A DNA stretch of 64,000 bases from Daphnia carinata (taxonomy: Eukaryota > Arthropoda > Branchiopoda > Diplostraca > Daphniidae): contig NC_081340.1 in assembly GCF_022539665.2 (NCBI RefSeq), forward strand, positions 6,199,357-6,263,356. The letters run 5' to 3'. The translations under genes and the position numbers were made by a program. The notes beneath the pieces are model-generated. The model searched no databases. It had not been told where the DNA came from and saw nothing but the letters and a program-made list of their open reading frames with translations. Shown here one piece after another: positions 52,501 to 64,000 of the stretch; the stretch's first letter is position 1; each line of letters begins with the position of its first letter.

Positions 52501-54629
52501 CTGCAACTCGTAACAAAGCGGAATAACAGTCGGTAAAATCATTGAGCGATGTAACAGTAGGCTTGGATAGACAGGAAAACGGGCGGCCGAGTTGGGATTC
52601 GAAATTTTACAGGGACATTACGTTGATTGAATTCCATGAATTCCCAATTATCTCTGTATCTACTTAGAAGATCTTCACCCTAGTTCTTTAACCCCCAAAA
52701 CACGGTCTTCTATTTATTAACTTGAAGTAAACTTGTTGATCTTGCTCTCCTATCACTTGATGCTGTGTGTAGTAGAACAAATGCGATACTTTCTTGTTAC
52801 CGATCCGTCTCCCTGCTTAAGTACGATTACTTACATCTGGAGAAGTGTGTTTTCGGCCACGTGAGCCGGATTGCACAAGGGTGGGACGGCAGCAGCACAG
52901 CGCTGATGAAAGCGATACCCGCACGTCCGGCAGTAGAAGCCTTGAAAAAGAAGGCGCCGGCAGGATTCACAGTAAGCCAAGGAAAAAAATGTTTTACGAA
53001 CCTTAAAAGAAAGTTAGGAACAAAAAAAAAGGATTGAAAAGAAAAGTGTGATTAGGTTTTTACAACGGACGACTTACAAAATTGTGAGATATGCTGGTAG
53101 TGACAGAGAAATTCTCTTTGAGTTTCACGCGAATCTCACCACCTTCGACCGATGCTATGTCTGCATCCCATTGTACTTTCGACTGTCAAACGAAAAGGGA
53201 AAAAATGTTTTCTTTTCATTTAAATATTTTTTGTGAATTGTTATGCTACCTCTGGCTGTGTACAACGATAGACGTTACATGTAGAAGGATCTAGCTTGCG
53301 CAGTTTCATAGCTTTAGATAGGGCTTCGCGAACTGTTTGACCCGGCTTGACTTGTACAATGGTCCTTTGCTCATTGGGCAGGTAGGCGCGTACGACTGAC
53401 TTAAGCGGTGACCGAGGGGGTGGCGGGATTGCGACTAAAGGCTGGGCAGGCGCTTGATGATGATGAGAATGATGTTGCTGTTGACCGTGCCGATGCCCAC
53501 CTCCACCACTATCCGGAACAAATCCAGCTTTCAGGTGTGGCGGTTGGTCGGCATCGGTACAGTCTTCTATACGGTGACCACCAGGGCTCTGTCGACCATT
53601 AGACGCTGTAACTGCGCTTACCCGCTCGATGAGTTCTTGCTCCCGGGCTTTGAATTCGTGCAACTTGCTTGTCAGTTCATTATATTCCTGTAGAAAACAA
53701 AAATGAAGTTATAAGGGACTCCTAGCGACAGAAATCAAATGGTTAACAGAATTGGGATTTTTGATTTGACAATGATGCATGGCAATTCCATAGCAGACAT
53801 GGGCTCTCAGAATGCTTTTGTATCTGGATCATATTTACTTGATGCAAATACATTTTCGTATTTGTATGTGAAATTTTTAACAGATAGCTTTGGTAGAGTA
53901 CGGGCAAAAATTGCATTCGTGGGGAACATGTTTGACTGGAATCACATGCAAAGAAAAGGGTGGAATTAATTTTATTTTTTGAAATACTTACAGCTATGTA
54001 CATCAAAGGTGGATGCTGAAATCCAGCAAATTGGGCATTTAGGGCATCAATATTCTCCTTGGTGAGACGGATGACACTCTGAATGTTCCGCAGCTATAAG
54101 AAGAAAAAACTTATGAGTAAACTGTCACAGTCCCAAAACAAACATAAAATTTAAAGATTGGTAAAATGCATTGTCTCCTAAACATATTGATGTTATTTCT
54201 TGAAGCTGGGCCTCAATTGATATTTTTTTTTAATGTCTGTTTGTGAGCTGTCACTGAATCAAAACAATTCATTCGGAGCTACGTGATTCTAAAAAACTTC
54301 ACCACTTGCAATTTGAACCAAGTTTTTGCTTCTTCATTAGAGCAGATAATCTTCTGAGAACTGTAGTTTTTAATCGAACCACTTCGTAAAAGACTTTTCG
54401 ATAATCGTTAAAAAGAATAAAGCCAAACATCCCGGTAGAAAGTGACCAAAATGACATTGCTCAGGCTTCTTTTTCCGAATGTCATTCTTTGAGCGAGAAA
54501 AAGAACACTAGAATGTATAGTCACCTCATCGTGAATCGTTCCCGTTTCTTCATATTTACGATGTCTCTTTGGGCTGGGAAGAGTGAAATTCGTCATTGTA
54601 CTGCCGAGAAGAGTCTCGTTCACGGCCAT
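49541..54629 (-). CDS. RAF: RAF serine/threonine kinase (B-Raf / pole hole type)
   Basis: MAP3K of the RAS-ERK pathway. Thirteen exons, 54525-54629, 53992-54093, 53250-53687, 53078-53182, 52835-53001, 52271-52500, 51707-51904, 50917-51107, 50643-50851, 50409-50576, 50151-50299, 49930-50078 and 49541-49861, give 843 residues. In order: BRS domain ([16 protein letters not shown]), RAS-binding domain ([20 protein letters not shown]), C1 zinc finger ([17 protein letters not shown] ... [12 protein letters not shown]), the 14-3-3 site [10 protein letters not shown], an acidic N-region (ESIEDWEIP) and the kinase domain ([30 protein letters not shown]). The tail [14 protein letters not shown] is the second 14-3-3 site. 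The BRS domain makes it B-Raf-like, as for the single arthropod RAF. The start at 54629 is the Met in frame with the BRS exon; earlier Mets exist. Confidence 0.96.
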
Positions 54630-55697
54630 CTTGGACCGATTTTCTCTCCCCTTCTTCTCCCATTTATTTTCCCTTTCATTTGCTATCGTTGCCCAAGCTT
54701 TATCGAAATCGAACGTTAGATGGCAGCGCATGTATCTTGTTTGTAGATGCTTTCTCCGTGACCGACTGGGGGAAGAATCAAACAAGTCACATCACGACAT
54801 TCACGCGCATGTGCCACCACTCTTTTTTATTATATAAAATCGTAGGCAAAAGAAGGAGTATCCTTAAAGATTACGTGGTTTCTATTGCAGCATAATTTGT
54901 ATATTTTACCAACGCTAGACAAGTAGAGTGCGAGTTGTACAAAGATCAAGCGATGCCCATGAGGGAAATGACTTACATAGCAAAATTTTCACGCATTTTT
55001 TTTTTTTTAAGGAAATTTTTTAAAGGAATTCCTCAACTTGAAACGATGGCACAATGTTTTCTGTCTGAATAATTGGGACTAATATATTTACGTCTCAATT
55101 GGATGCTGGCGCGGAATGTTTTCGGTTTCTTTTTCTCTTTTTTCTCTCGCGTTTTCCTTTTGACGTTTTCTAGTAGCCGCCTTGTTTATTTTGTGATCTT
55201 CTAGCCGAAAATGGGGAATTGGTCTTAATCTTAATAATGGGATCAATTTTTGAATTGCGAAAATGTAGAGAACTTCTATTGAAAACAATTCTGGCAAACG
55301 TCAATTTGCGTCATTTGCAGCAACATGAACAATTACTAAATTATATTTTAAAATAACGACAGACTTTACGTAACACACCGTAATACGGCGAGGGAAAAAA
55401 CGTCCGTCAAAATGGACTAGTACAACTTTTGGGAGAGAAGGAATAGAAACTGGTTCTAACTTTTCAACTGGAAAACAAAAACCAATGAAGAGAAATTCAC
55501 TTTGAAGTAAGGGGGGGGATTCCGTCTAAATCTAGAACCCAAAAATGCGATTTCTGAGCGACTGGAGGACTAAAATGCGCTATCACACCACGTCGATTGT
55601 ACCATCATGCATCAAAACTGACTAAGAGGGCAAGGTCACTGAAATATTTTCAATAACTATATGTATAAAGGATTGAACTAAATTCGGTGGGATGAAA
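54630..55697. other. Intergenic, RAF promoter and ABCD 3' region
   Basis: About 1 kb, AT-rich, with no supported gene. Overlapping frames around 54600-54900 are shadows of RAF exon 1 or low complexity. Confidence 0.45.
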
Positions 55698-57841
55698 TCA
55701 ATCGGAAGAATTCATCTCGGCTTCTTGAGAATCGGGTGTCGTAGAGTCTTCTCCCAATAGAACGCACAATTCCTTTTGATTTTTTTTTATGTTGTCCAAA
55801 AATCTGTTATTAGAATAACTGCGACTCAAATTTTATCAAGGAAATAACTTTACCTTCAAACGATCCTGCATACGAGGAATGCCAGACAATTGTGCCTCGA
55901 GGCGTTGCTTCTCTTCTTTAAGCGTCAATCTCGTTTCAGTGTTCAATGGCTCTAATGTCCATTTACCTTCTCCGTCGAACTGGAGCAAATGCGTGTGGAA
56001 TTTCCTGTAAACAATTCCGAGTAGATGAACATTTTCGAACACGAATTTTCGGTTGACTTGTTGTCGTTTTGACCCACCATAAAGAAGGGCGATGCGTAAT
56101 GGTTAGGAGCGTAATGTCAGCATCTTTGGCGGCTTGATAAATCTGACTTTCCACATCGATGCTAACTGCGCTGGTGCATTCGTCGAGTAAGGCAAATTGT
56201 GGCCTATTAAGGAATGTATCATGTTGCTGTTGAGGGGCGCACCAAATTTTTACAAAATAATTACTTGTGATAAAATAGCCTGGCCATCCCCATGCGTTGC
56301 TTTTCGCCGCCTGAGAGGACATCCTTCCAATCGGCGGTAGCATCCCAGCCGCCTTCGCGACGAACGATGTGGGCAAGGTGCACTTGTTGTAAAATCTTGT
56401 CTAAATCTTTGTCGGTTATTTTCTTGTTTTTCATTTCTTCCAAAGTGTCGGGGTAAATTATCTGGTCCCTCAAACTGCCGATGGACATATAGGGCCTATG
56501 GCGCGTTAATGAAAAGGAACAAGAGCGGGCGATAAATATGTTTCATTTGCGAAACCTGTTCGACGAAAAATTAAAGTGGGCCTACCGTTGTGGGATATAG
56601 AACATATCCTCTGCCGGTGGCTTGTGTAATTTACCCCTATAGACTGGCCACAAGCCGCTTAGAATACGAAGCAGCGAACTCTTTCCGCAACCGTTAGGTC
56701 CTGTTATTAAGAGATGCATACCCTTGACGACCTAGCGTCATCAAGTGAAAGTTTTTTTTTTGTTTGTTTTGGATTTACTCCATGAATTGCGCGTTGATAT
56801 TCGAATGGGGTTGAGCATACCTTCAAGGATAAAGACGGCACGACGACGTCGTAATTGGGTGTTACAATGGGAACATCATCCAGTGAAATGACTCCATCCG
56901 AATACTCAGTTAATTCACCTGTTGTAAAAGAATTTTTATTGTTAACATTGATGGGTTTTTAACTTCCTGTATCTACTGTTTACCGGTAGCTACGGGAACG
57001 CCGTGTTTCACTGTCAATCGAAGGGTTTCCCACTGTCTCTGACCCGATTTCGAATTGGCCTTGATGGATGGTTTTTCATATTGACCCTGTCCAACTTCTT
57101 TAAAGACATCGAGCATGTTTCCAACGCGCGACGTGTAGCCTGCCAGCTCCACTACTTCCTAGTTTTCAATTGGAAGGCAATTTTTTTTTAGAACTATCTA
57201 CTTTCGAAAGGGAGGTGGGGCGTTGACGTACTTTGTAGGATGTCATCAAACGTTCTACGGCGTCAGCGCCAGAGGCTAACATGTTTTTGGCTGTTGTAAA
57301 ATATTGCGTTCGAGCACTAACACCTCCGTCTTTGCTACTTTCCGGATCTGGGGTAAATGAATCGTAAATGAATTGAAACGTAAAACAAACGTGATTGACT
57401 TTGCCGTACCTTTGTTGCCGAGGATAATGGGAATAGAGACCATAATCATTCCAGTTCCAGACCAAACATACTTCATTAAGAACTGTTCCAGCATGATATA
57501 CCACAATCTTTGCGAGAAGATAGTTATCATTTGGTCACAGACTGCTTTGTAAGCTCTGTTCAAATGATTTAATTCAACCTAATGACCACAAACGGTAGTG
57601 TTTAGAAGAAGAAAACGAATTCTGTTTCATTTGGGGGACGTTTAGATTGATGATACCTTGTGGCCATTGTAGAATGCGATTTCTTCGGCATTGGCGATGA
57701 TTCGTGAATGAATGTAGCGCAAGTATCCTTTAAGATTTGCTTCGTCGGCTACAAGTTTTCCAAATTTAGGCGAAACGGCCTTCAATATTTGTCCCGTCAG
57801 GAAGATAACAGTCGCTGCCAAAAGAGGTCCTTTTCATGTAC

Positions 57842-57872
<31 letters not shown>

Positions 57873-58846
57873 TAATCATTTAGTAGCTCTTCAAATAGCA
57901 GACATGTCAATTTTATACCTGGTACCCCCGAGCCCCCCATTCCTTTTCCGATATTATAGAGAGATATGGTGATCAGAACAAGATCTAAAATAGGCTTCGT
58001 GAGATGAGAATAAAGATGGGCAACGGAAGACGTGAATGCCGTGATATCATCAGTTAAACCTTTTTTATCCGTTGCGGGAAGGGATTAAAATAAAATTTGA
58101 AACCATATTATTTGAAACATTACAAAAATGATATTTAAAAAAATATCGTTTCAATTACAGTGATCCGCGTTTTCCAATCTACCGTCCAGGTTGCTCACGC
58201 GATAGTAGGTTTGATGGTCGAAATAAAGCTTGTAAGCGTATCTCACTAGCCTCGTGCGGAACCTCATGGCCAGGTGAGACTCGAGGAAGCGAATCATGGA
58301 GTTGATGAAAGTAGCGGGTAGAGCAACGAGGAGCCATCGTAGTAGCATAAACGAAAAATTTCTCACATCTCGGCGAACGATATACTTGACCATGCGACCC
58401 TCCAGCATGGCCACGTATATAGATAGGAAGGTGCGTGCTATCAAGGTCAGCGTGTGCGAGGTGAGAATTCCCGACTCACGCGACCATACACTAGGTACCA
58501 TAATCTTCAACAGTTTCTGGAGTTGGAACAGGAAGGCCTTGTTGACTGTTGGGTTTTTCTTTTGATTTTCCTTTTGCAATCCCAATTTTTCAATGTTCTT
58601 GATTGCAGCCTCTGTTGAGTCTTGTTCCGGTAACACATCTTGCTTGTTGTCGTTTAGATCTTTCCTTGTAACTCTTTTTGGATTGAGGGTTGAGTTGCGA
58701 GCCATAAGGCTGACCAGTTTTGGGTGGACGATCTTTCCATAGTATAAAGCCACAACAGCAACACAAATGGCACGATGCAGAGATGTTTCAGGGATTCCCG
58801 TTGCAGAAGAGAGTTGTGTTAGGTGCTTTGAAATCACACCAGGCAT
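55698..58846 (-). CDS. ABCD1: Peroxisomal ABC half-transporter, ABCD1/ABCD2 (ALDP) type
   Basis: Imports very-long-chain acyl-CoA into peroxisomes as a dimer. Twelve exons, 58159-58846, 57919-58059, 57657-57829, 57410-57578, 57232-57347, 56984-57158, 56821-56918, 56586-56731, 56265-56495, 56078-56203, 55854-56004 and about 55698-55772, give about 762 residues (human ALDP 745). Membrane-domain blocks: [10 protein letters not shown]-like segment, [30 protein letters not shown] and the EAA-like [14 protein letters not shown]. Nucleotide-binding domain: Walker [10 protein letters not shown], signature [14 protein letters not shown], Walker [14 protein letters not shown]-loop [11 protein letters not shown]. 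The tail [18 protein letters not shown] is ALDP-like, excluding ABCD3 and ABCD4. The last acceptor is weak (see findings). Confidence 0.94.
57842..57868 (+). repeat. A27 homopolymer in an ABCD intron
   Basis: Twenty-seven consecutive A on the plus strand inside the intron between ABCD exons 2 and 3. On the gene strand this is a T run close to the acceptor, acting as polypyrimidine sequence. Confidence 0.9.
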
Positions 58847-59469
58847 GTTGGCTAATGGTCACGTCCTGTAGTAGTATAGTTTGTCTCCTACAGCAGACTG
58901 GCACGTATGAAGGGAAAGGCTGTTGGGTAGTATGATGAAAGAATTCAAAAGCAATGAGACCAGTCAGGCAACCTTGAAAAATCAAATTGGGTTATCCCTC
59001 CCACTTTTTTTTTTACTCGACTTTCCTTTGCCTTGTGCACTTACCAAAAGGCAGTAACTGGCTTAGAGTTGAAGTTATCAGAATGTGGTCTAAAACGACA
59101 GTCATGAAAAAAACAGGCTATGATCTAATCTGTGGTAACCTTCGACATGTAAATATCGACGATCAATGTTGTAGGATAGTAGCAAACAGTTATCTTCTCA
59201 AGTACGAATCTACGCATTATAAATAGAGAAAAACAACAGCACCCTGTTTGACTGTCGAGGTGCGTAACTGAGACCAATTAATGCGTCACTGTCACGAATT
59301 CGTAAACTCGACGACTAGAAAAACGAAGGAGATCAAAGGATCAATAAAGAGATTACATTACACAGCAGTACAAGCAGAAGGAAACTAAAAGTGAAAATCA
59401 AAATATTTTTTTTCTTGTAACTTTCGGTTTCCCTGGCGGCGCTAGCGACATCTATCGTACGAGTTTGGC

Positions 59470-59502
59470 TGTCGCAAATGATAAGCTTTGCCCTTTGCGA
59501 CA
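59470..59502. repeat. Inverted repeat, 9-bp perfect stem
   Basis: TGTCGCAAA at 59470-59478 pairs with TTTGCGACA at 59494-59502 across a 15-base loop. Function unknown. Confidence 0.75.
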
Positions 59503-62500
59503 CTAATAGACCGTGAAAATGCAATCCGAGTTCAGCGCCAACAAAGTAGTGCATCCATTTCAGTTAGGAAATATAACGAGAGGAAAAAGAAGTCGAAACT
59601 ATTTAGGTACTAATTTTGAACGCAAGCGCAAGAGAAAAGAAGCTAAAAAGGAAGCACTTAGAAGCGCTTATTGTGTGGCATTCTCTTCTTCTTTTCCACT
59701 TTTTTTGTGTCGTCTTGCGAAAAGGAAGAGAGGAATTTGGGAAAAAGAAAATTGGCTGGTGTCTTCCACATTCACACACGCGGACACAAAAAAGGAGGAA
59801 AGTGCTAATCAGATTTAACGAGGTTGCTTCTGTCTTCGCCTTGCGAGCACCAAAATCAATAATACGCGTTCATTTCTGTTGTTTTTGTATAATGAACACA
59901 ATGAAGAATTTCCCTGTTTTCCATTACCGTTTTTTTTCTGCCCGTTCTTTGATGTCCTCTTCTGCATAATAACATCAATACAGTTCGCGGTGCCAAAAGA
60001 TCTACAAAACGCAAAGGCGCGTGTAAAGAAAATATGACGTTCTCCTTCCAGAGTTCCTTTTTGTTCTTTTCGTCGCACCGTACCGCGTCGTAGAAAGATG
60101 GCGAAAAAACGCGAAATGTAGCCACTTATAAGGGACGAAACAAACTGCGTTTGTGTGGTAAATGAGAGTAAAAGCTCGTGTGCGAAGACAACAAAAAAAA
60201 AGGAGGAATGAAGAGGGGGGAAAGAAAAATGACAAAAAATAAAACAAATGGCATGACAGCACTAGAAAGAAATACGTAAAAGCTTGATGGAATCGGTCAT
60301 CGTCTCGCTACTGGCTTTCTGTCTCTCTCGTCACGTACGCCGTGCAATCCAGCGAGATGTTCACGCATCCCCGTGACACGGGAGGAAAAAAAAAATACAT
60401 AGCAGATCCTTTTATATTTATTTTTTTTTTGCTAAACTTGTGGGGAGGGGAGGTCGGAGACAAATGTTATTTGTATCAAGAAATATGATACGTCATACGT
60501 TTTTATTTACACTTTAGATCTGAAGGTTGTTGAACTGTGCCGCAACGCATGTTTGTTTTTCGATTTGATTCCTTTCGCTTTCCACCATTTCTAATAATTG
60601 TTACGTGAACAAAGTTTTCTCTGTTCTTTTGTTTTTAAAAGTTCTTAGAAACAAGATTTACTAATATCAGTTGCTGTGCGTTGATTGATTAACATCACTT
60701 TCACTCAAGAAAAACTAGTATTATGCTGGGTTTTTTTTAAATCCTAAATTGACGTAGGAAAGTGGAATAAACCAGTCCGTAAACTTTCTTAACGGCGTCA
60801 TTGGAAAGGTAATTTTTTTTTGAAAGTGCAACTACCGTCGGGAAAAAATGGATTTACATTTTAATCCTGTTTCATAATGGTACTCGTTCGAGATGGAAGA
60901 AAAACATTTTTGTTGCGAGGTTATCGAGTTCAACGACCCCTGTACATGTTTAAACTTGTACAGCTCCAAAAAAATCATGTTTTAATCAAAGCCAAATCAG
61001 AAAGTGTTGGGCACGTTCGCCAGAGAAAAACGTTCAAAAGGCTAAACGTAGTTTTTTTTTCTCATTTTTTTTTTCCTTTTTTGTCATAGACTTCCGGTCT
61101 TTTATTACTTACGTCTCAGAAGAGGGTTAAGCGGTGATGATAGGTGTACATTAATAATTTTTCGAGTGAATAAAAAAAAAACTTGCGATCTGAAAAAAGT
61201 AATCGTTGTTGATTTTAATATTTTTGTTTTTATTTCTTTTTTTTTTTAATTTGATATGGCGGAAGAGGATTGGCCAGGCTGCAGGGAAATCTTGTTTGGT
61301 TTTAGCATATAGAAAAGAAGAAAATGGACAAATAGATTTAGTGGTCGTGCCGCCTTTTGGACATTCTTTTAACCCTCTTGCAATCCCTAAACCCAGCCGG
61401 ATATTGTGATGCAATAAATAAGGTTTCCGTTGTCGTGCCAATTTTGTCCGAAAGGCAACGTATTATTCACTTATAATACAACAACAAGAAAAACGTAATC
61501 ATTTTTGGCTGCAGCGCCCACATTGCCAGACGAATCCTCGTACAGTTTTATTCCCCCCCCCCCTTTTTTCTTTTGTTTATAAATCCAAAAAGTGAGGATA
61601 TAAGTAACAAGATTTGCTCACAGCACCATCACATCCAATTGCGAATTTAATAATTCTTGAAGAAGAACGGTTGCAAAATTTAAAAACGGCAATTTTATTA
61701 TTTACAGCGTACGGTTCATTTGTTTTCCGTCGAAGGGGCGTGTAGTACATACCCTTTTATCCTAGAGGGACACGGTTGTCCTTATTCTTTGTTTTACCGG
61801 ATCTATTGTTTTTCATCTAGACACAATTACCCTTTACTTTTGGGCGGATGAAACAACCATGGACTCGCGCTGCTGAGTTAAAAGTTTTTGACCTTTTTCG
61901 TTGGGATGATACGTGTATACTAACAGTCAAGCCGCTATTCAGCTTTGTAAACACTTAACGTACTGTCTGCGCACTCTGAGTTTGATCATCTTCGAAAGGC
62001 TAATGCGTGAAATTAGTAAAGCAAATCAACTACTCAAAAATGAATTGAATAAGGCTATTGACGATGAGCAATTTGACGTTTCTAGGGGCTGAATAATGCG
62101 AGTCAGTTTTCGTTATTCAGCTTGTAATTTTTCTACTACCGTGTTGTATTGAAAACAAAAACAGAAGTTGAAGACTTATCTCTTCCGCTTTGTGCAATTT
62201 TTTTTTTATTTTTTTTTTTTTAGAGACACTCGCAAGAACAATAGATTTATTAATACTCCAAGTTGCTGGACGGTGGATCGTATACGGGTGTGTCTTATTG
62301 TTGTCGAGCAAGGTGTACACGGCCCGGGAAGCGAGCTTTATTTCGGTCTTATTGCTAAACGGTCTGAAATCGATTTCAATCCGAACTGAACAAGAAGAAA
62401 AAATGAAATGAGGCCGCTGACGTCATATGGTAGCTGCTAGGACTTTTAAAAAGGAAAGGTCGTGTTTGTTCATCATAGCAGAAGAATCATCGCAGCCTTT

Positions 62501-63440
62501 GTCTATATAGCCGAGATGAAAATCTAGTCCCCCAAAGGTTTTCTTTTATTTGTTATTCCAGGATATGAAAATCGATGAGCGTTGTAGTACAACCATGTCG
62601 CGAGAGACGATTCTTTTGTGTGAATCTTAACGTACCCATTGCACCCAACTCAATAGTGTCAAACGCGTTTTCCAGTGAGAGAAAACATTTCTTTGTTCTG
62701 TTTTTACATCTTTGTCCACGTGCATTTCCAATTGATGAGGTCGACATCGTTCGGCTCAGCGTCAATCATTTCATATTTTGCACTCGGCCATTTAAAACTA
62801 ACGTACTCAAGCGCATAGACCAGACAAGTTTGTTGTCGTATTTGGATCTATCCCGGGGAGCTTTCGTGCTGTGTTTGAACACTATCCGGGCCGTATCGAG
62901 TTACCAGCTTTGCCTTTAGCTGGATGTTTATCCATCGAAGCAGCCGGTCTTCACTTGGTAACAAGGTGCTGGGAACCACTTTCAACATAGAATTATTATT
63001 TGAGTTTTTTCCCCCCTTTCCCAAAATATTGCATTACTACAAACATAAAGGACCCTGTTAGATGGTCTTCCTATTAAAGCTCTTATACATGCTAGCCTCC
63101 TTGTCCGCTTTGTTTTGCTTGTCCGACGACATTAGACTGAAGGGTTATATGGCCAATTTAAGGATCTTTTCCGTTGAGAGAGATAATTAAATGTGTAGGC
63201 TGTGTGTGTGTGAGTGTAACAGGAGCTATATTTTTTTTTTCCCTTCCTTTTTGTAGTTGCTTGTTATCTATCTGTGCGTTGGCGGATGTATGGGATTGAA
63301 GTAAAGACGTTTGGTCTCCGCTTTTTTATTTATCTGCTACGAGGCACTGTGCCAACAAATGTGTTACTCACTTTAGTAAATCTTTTGAGGTTGCCTCTTC
63401 TTGCCGGCCTTCTATATTCTTTCGATATTTATTGGATGTG

Positions 63441-63474
63441 TACATATATATATATATATATATACACACACGCG
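63441..63474. repeat. TA/CA dinucleotide microsatellite
   Basis: Alternating TA units running into a short CA stretch; a simple-sequence repeat. Confidence 0.85.
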
Positions 63475-63911
63475 GATGGCATGTTCACACAGAATCAGAG
63501 AAACATGGCACCACCGCCCGATGGGTTTCCTGTGCCCAAACAGGAAATATGTGGAAGATGGATGGAGAGTGAAAGATGGATAGAAAAAAAAAAGAAGAAA
63601 GAAATATAAAACAGGAAGATGGGAAAGCGAGAAGCATAGTGAGTAGAAATTAATTCAATTATCCACTCCTCTTGCGATGGGGAAAAAAGTGAATTTGCTT
63701 GCGGTTTTTTCTTTCTTTTTGATCATTGTGCAGATGAATGTTCAATGATTTTTCGTTTTGAGGGATATGCACTGGTTTGGCAATAATGCACTTACGAGTG
63801 CCACACTTTGTTTCGCTTATGGTGTCATTTTTCTTCATGTTTTCGTTTTTCCGATCCCTTCGTTTATTTCTAGACCCTTGTGGTTTGGCCGACAATTAGT
63901 ATCTTAATAAT

Positions 63912-63943
63912 GGCAATCCTCCGCACAGCCCGCGAGGATTGCC
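63912..63943. repeat. Inverted repeat near the right edge
   Basis: ggcaatcctc and its exact complement gaggattgcc flank a short GC-rich loop, with two more pairs after a one-base bulge. This gives a roughly 12-bp stem. Confidence 0.75.
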
Positions 63944-64000
63944 CATAAGTGCAAAAAGTTGTCCGCGAAAATGTCGTCCTAACCCAAAGTTCAAAAAGCT

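Larger units (their letters stand above)
58847..64000. other. 5.1 kb with no supported gene, rich in homopurine/homopyrimidine runs
   Basis: Upstream of the ABCD start I find only short frames, none with a recognisable domain, signal peptide plus body, or convincing splice chain. The sequence alternates strings of A/G and T/C, G runs and T runs, like the 3' flank of RAF. It may be a long 3'UTR, a large intron or regulatory DNA of a gene beyond 64 kb; this is inference. Two inverted repeats are listed in the findings. Confidence 0.4.

Noticed and set aside
62575-62919. 114-codon plus-strand frame in the right-hand gene desert
   Set aside because: Composition is not protein-like and no family resemblance or splice structure is visible.

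Overview
The window reads as nuclear DNA of a compact arthropod genome, most likely a branchiopod crustacean such as Daphnia. This is an inference from very short introns (mostly 50-90 bp), dense genes on both strands, arthropod-like protein sequences, a tandem array of digestive carboxypeptidases and a pair of ionotropic chemoreceptor genes. No bacterial, viral or transposon coding sequence was recognised. Multi-exon genes were assembled by eye from splice signals and protein homology, so single exon edges may be off by a base or two. Where exon coordinates are given, the summed exon lengths are divisible by three, apart from problems that are noted.

Layout. 0-13 kb is a housekeeping block: GTF2H5 (-), a septin (-), ALKBH4 (+), alpha-tubulin (+), CCDC86-like (-, with two apparent one-base frame problems) and VPS35 (-). 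13.6-28.9 kb is an array of six head-to-tail secreted zinc carboxypeptidases (M14A), all on the minus strand and about 2 kb each. They share an architecture but differ at substrate-pocket residues and at one intron position. 30-41 kb is a second housekeeping and signalling block: Mos kinase (+), LSM5 (-), PPIH (+), PHKB (-), PFDN1 (-) and METAP1 (+). 42.2-47.1 kb holds two tandem ionotropic receptors (+). The second is interrupted at its 5' end by an 81-base T tract. 49.5-54.6 kb is the RAF kinase (-) and 55.7-58.8 kb a peroxisomal ABCD transporter (-). The last 5 kb (58.85-64 kb) is rich in homopurine and homopyrimidine runs and has no gene I can support.

How the genes work together. Most neighbours are functionally unrelated housekeeping genes packed as divergent pairs (septin/ALKBH4, LSM5/PPIH, PFDN1/METAP1) or convergent pairs (Mos/LSM5, PPIH/PHKB). 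Two sets are functionally coherent. One is the carboxypeptidase array: gut-type proenzymes with signal peptide, activation peptide and catalytic domain. Five copies carry the Asp of carboxypeptidase B (cleaves after Lys/Arg) and one carries the Ile of carboxypeptidase A. The other is the receptor pair. Mos and RAF both feed the MEK/ERK cascade but lie 18 kb apart with other genes between them.

Most noteworthy: the pocket switch and the lost Tyr within the carboxypeptidase array; intron shifts near the NRNF motif; the T tract in the second receptor, which has about the length of the sequence it replaces; the paired frame breaks at A runs in CCDC86; and a GC-AG intron plus an in-frame Gln/His-rich exon in RAF. 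I did not find a clearly undescribed biological system.
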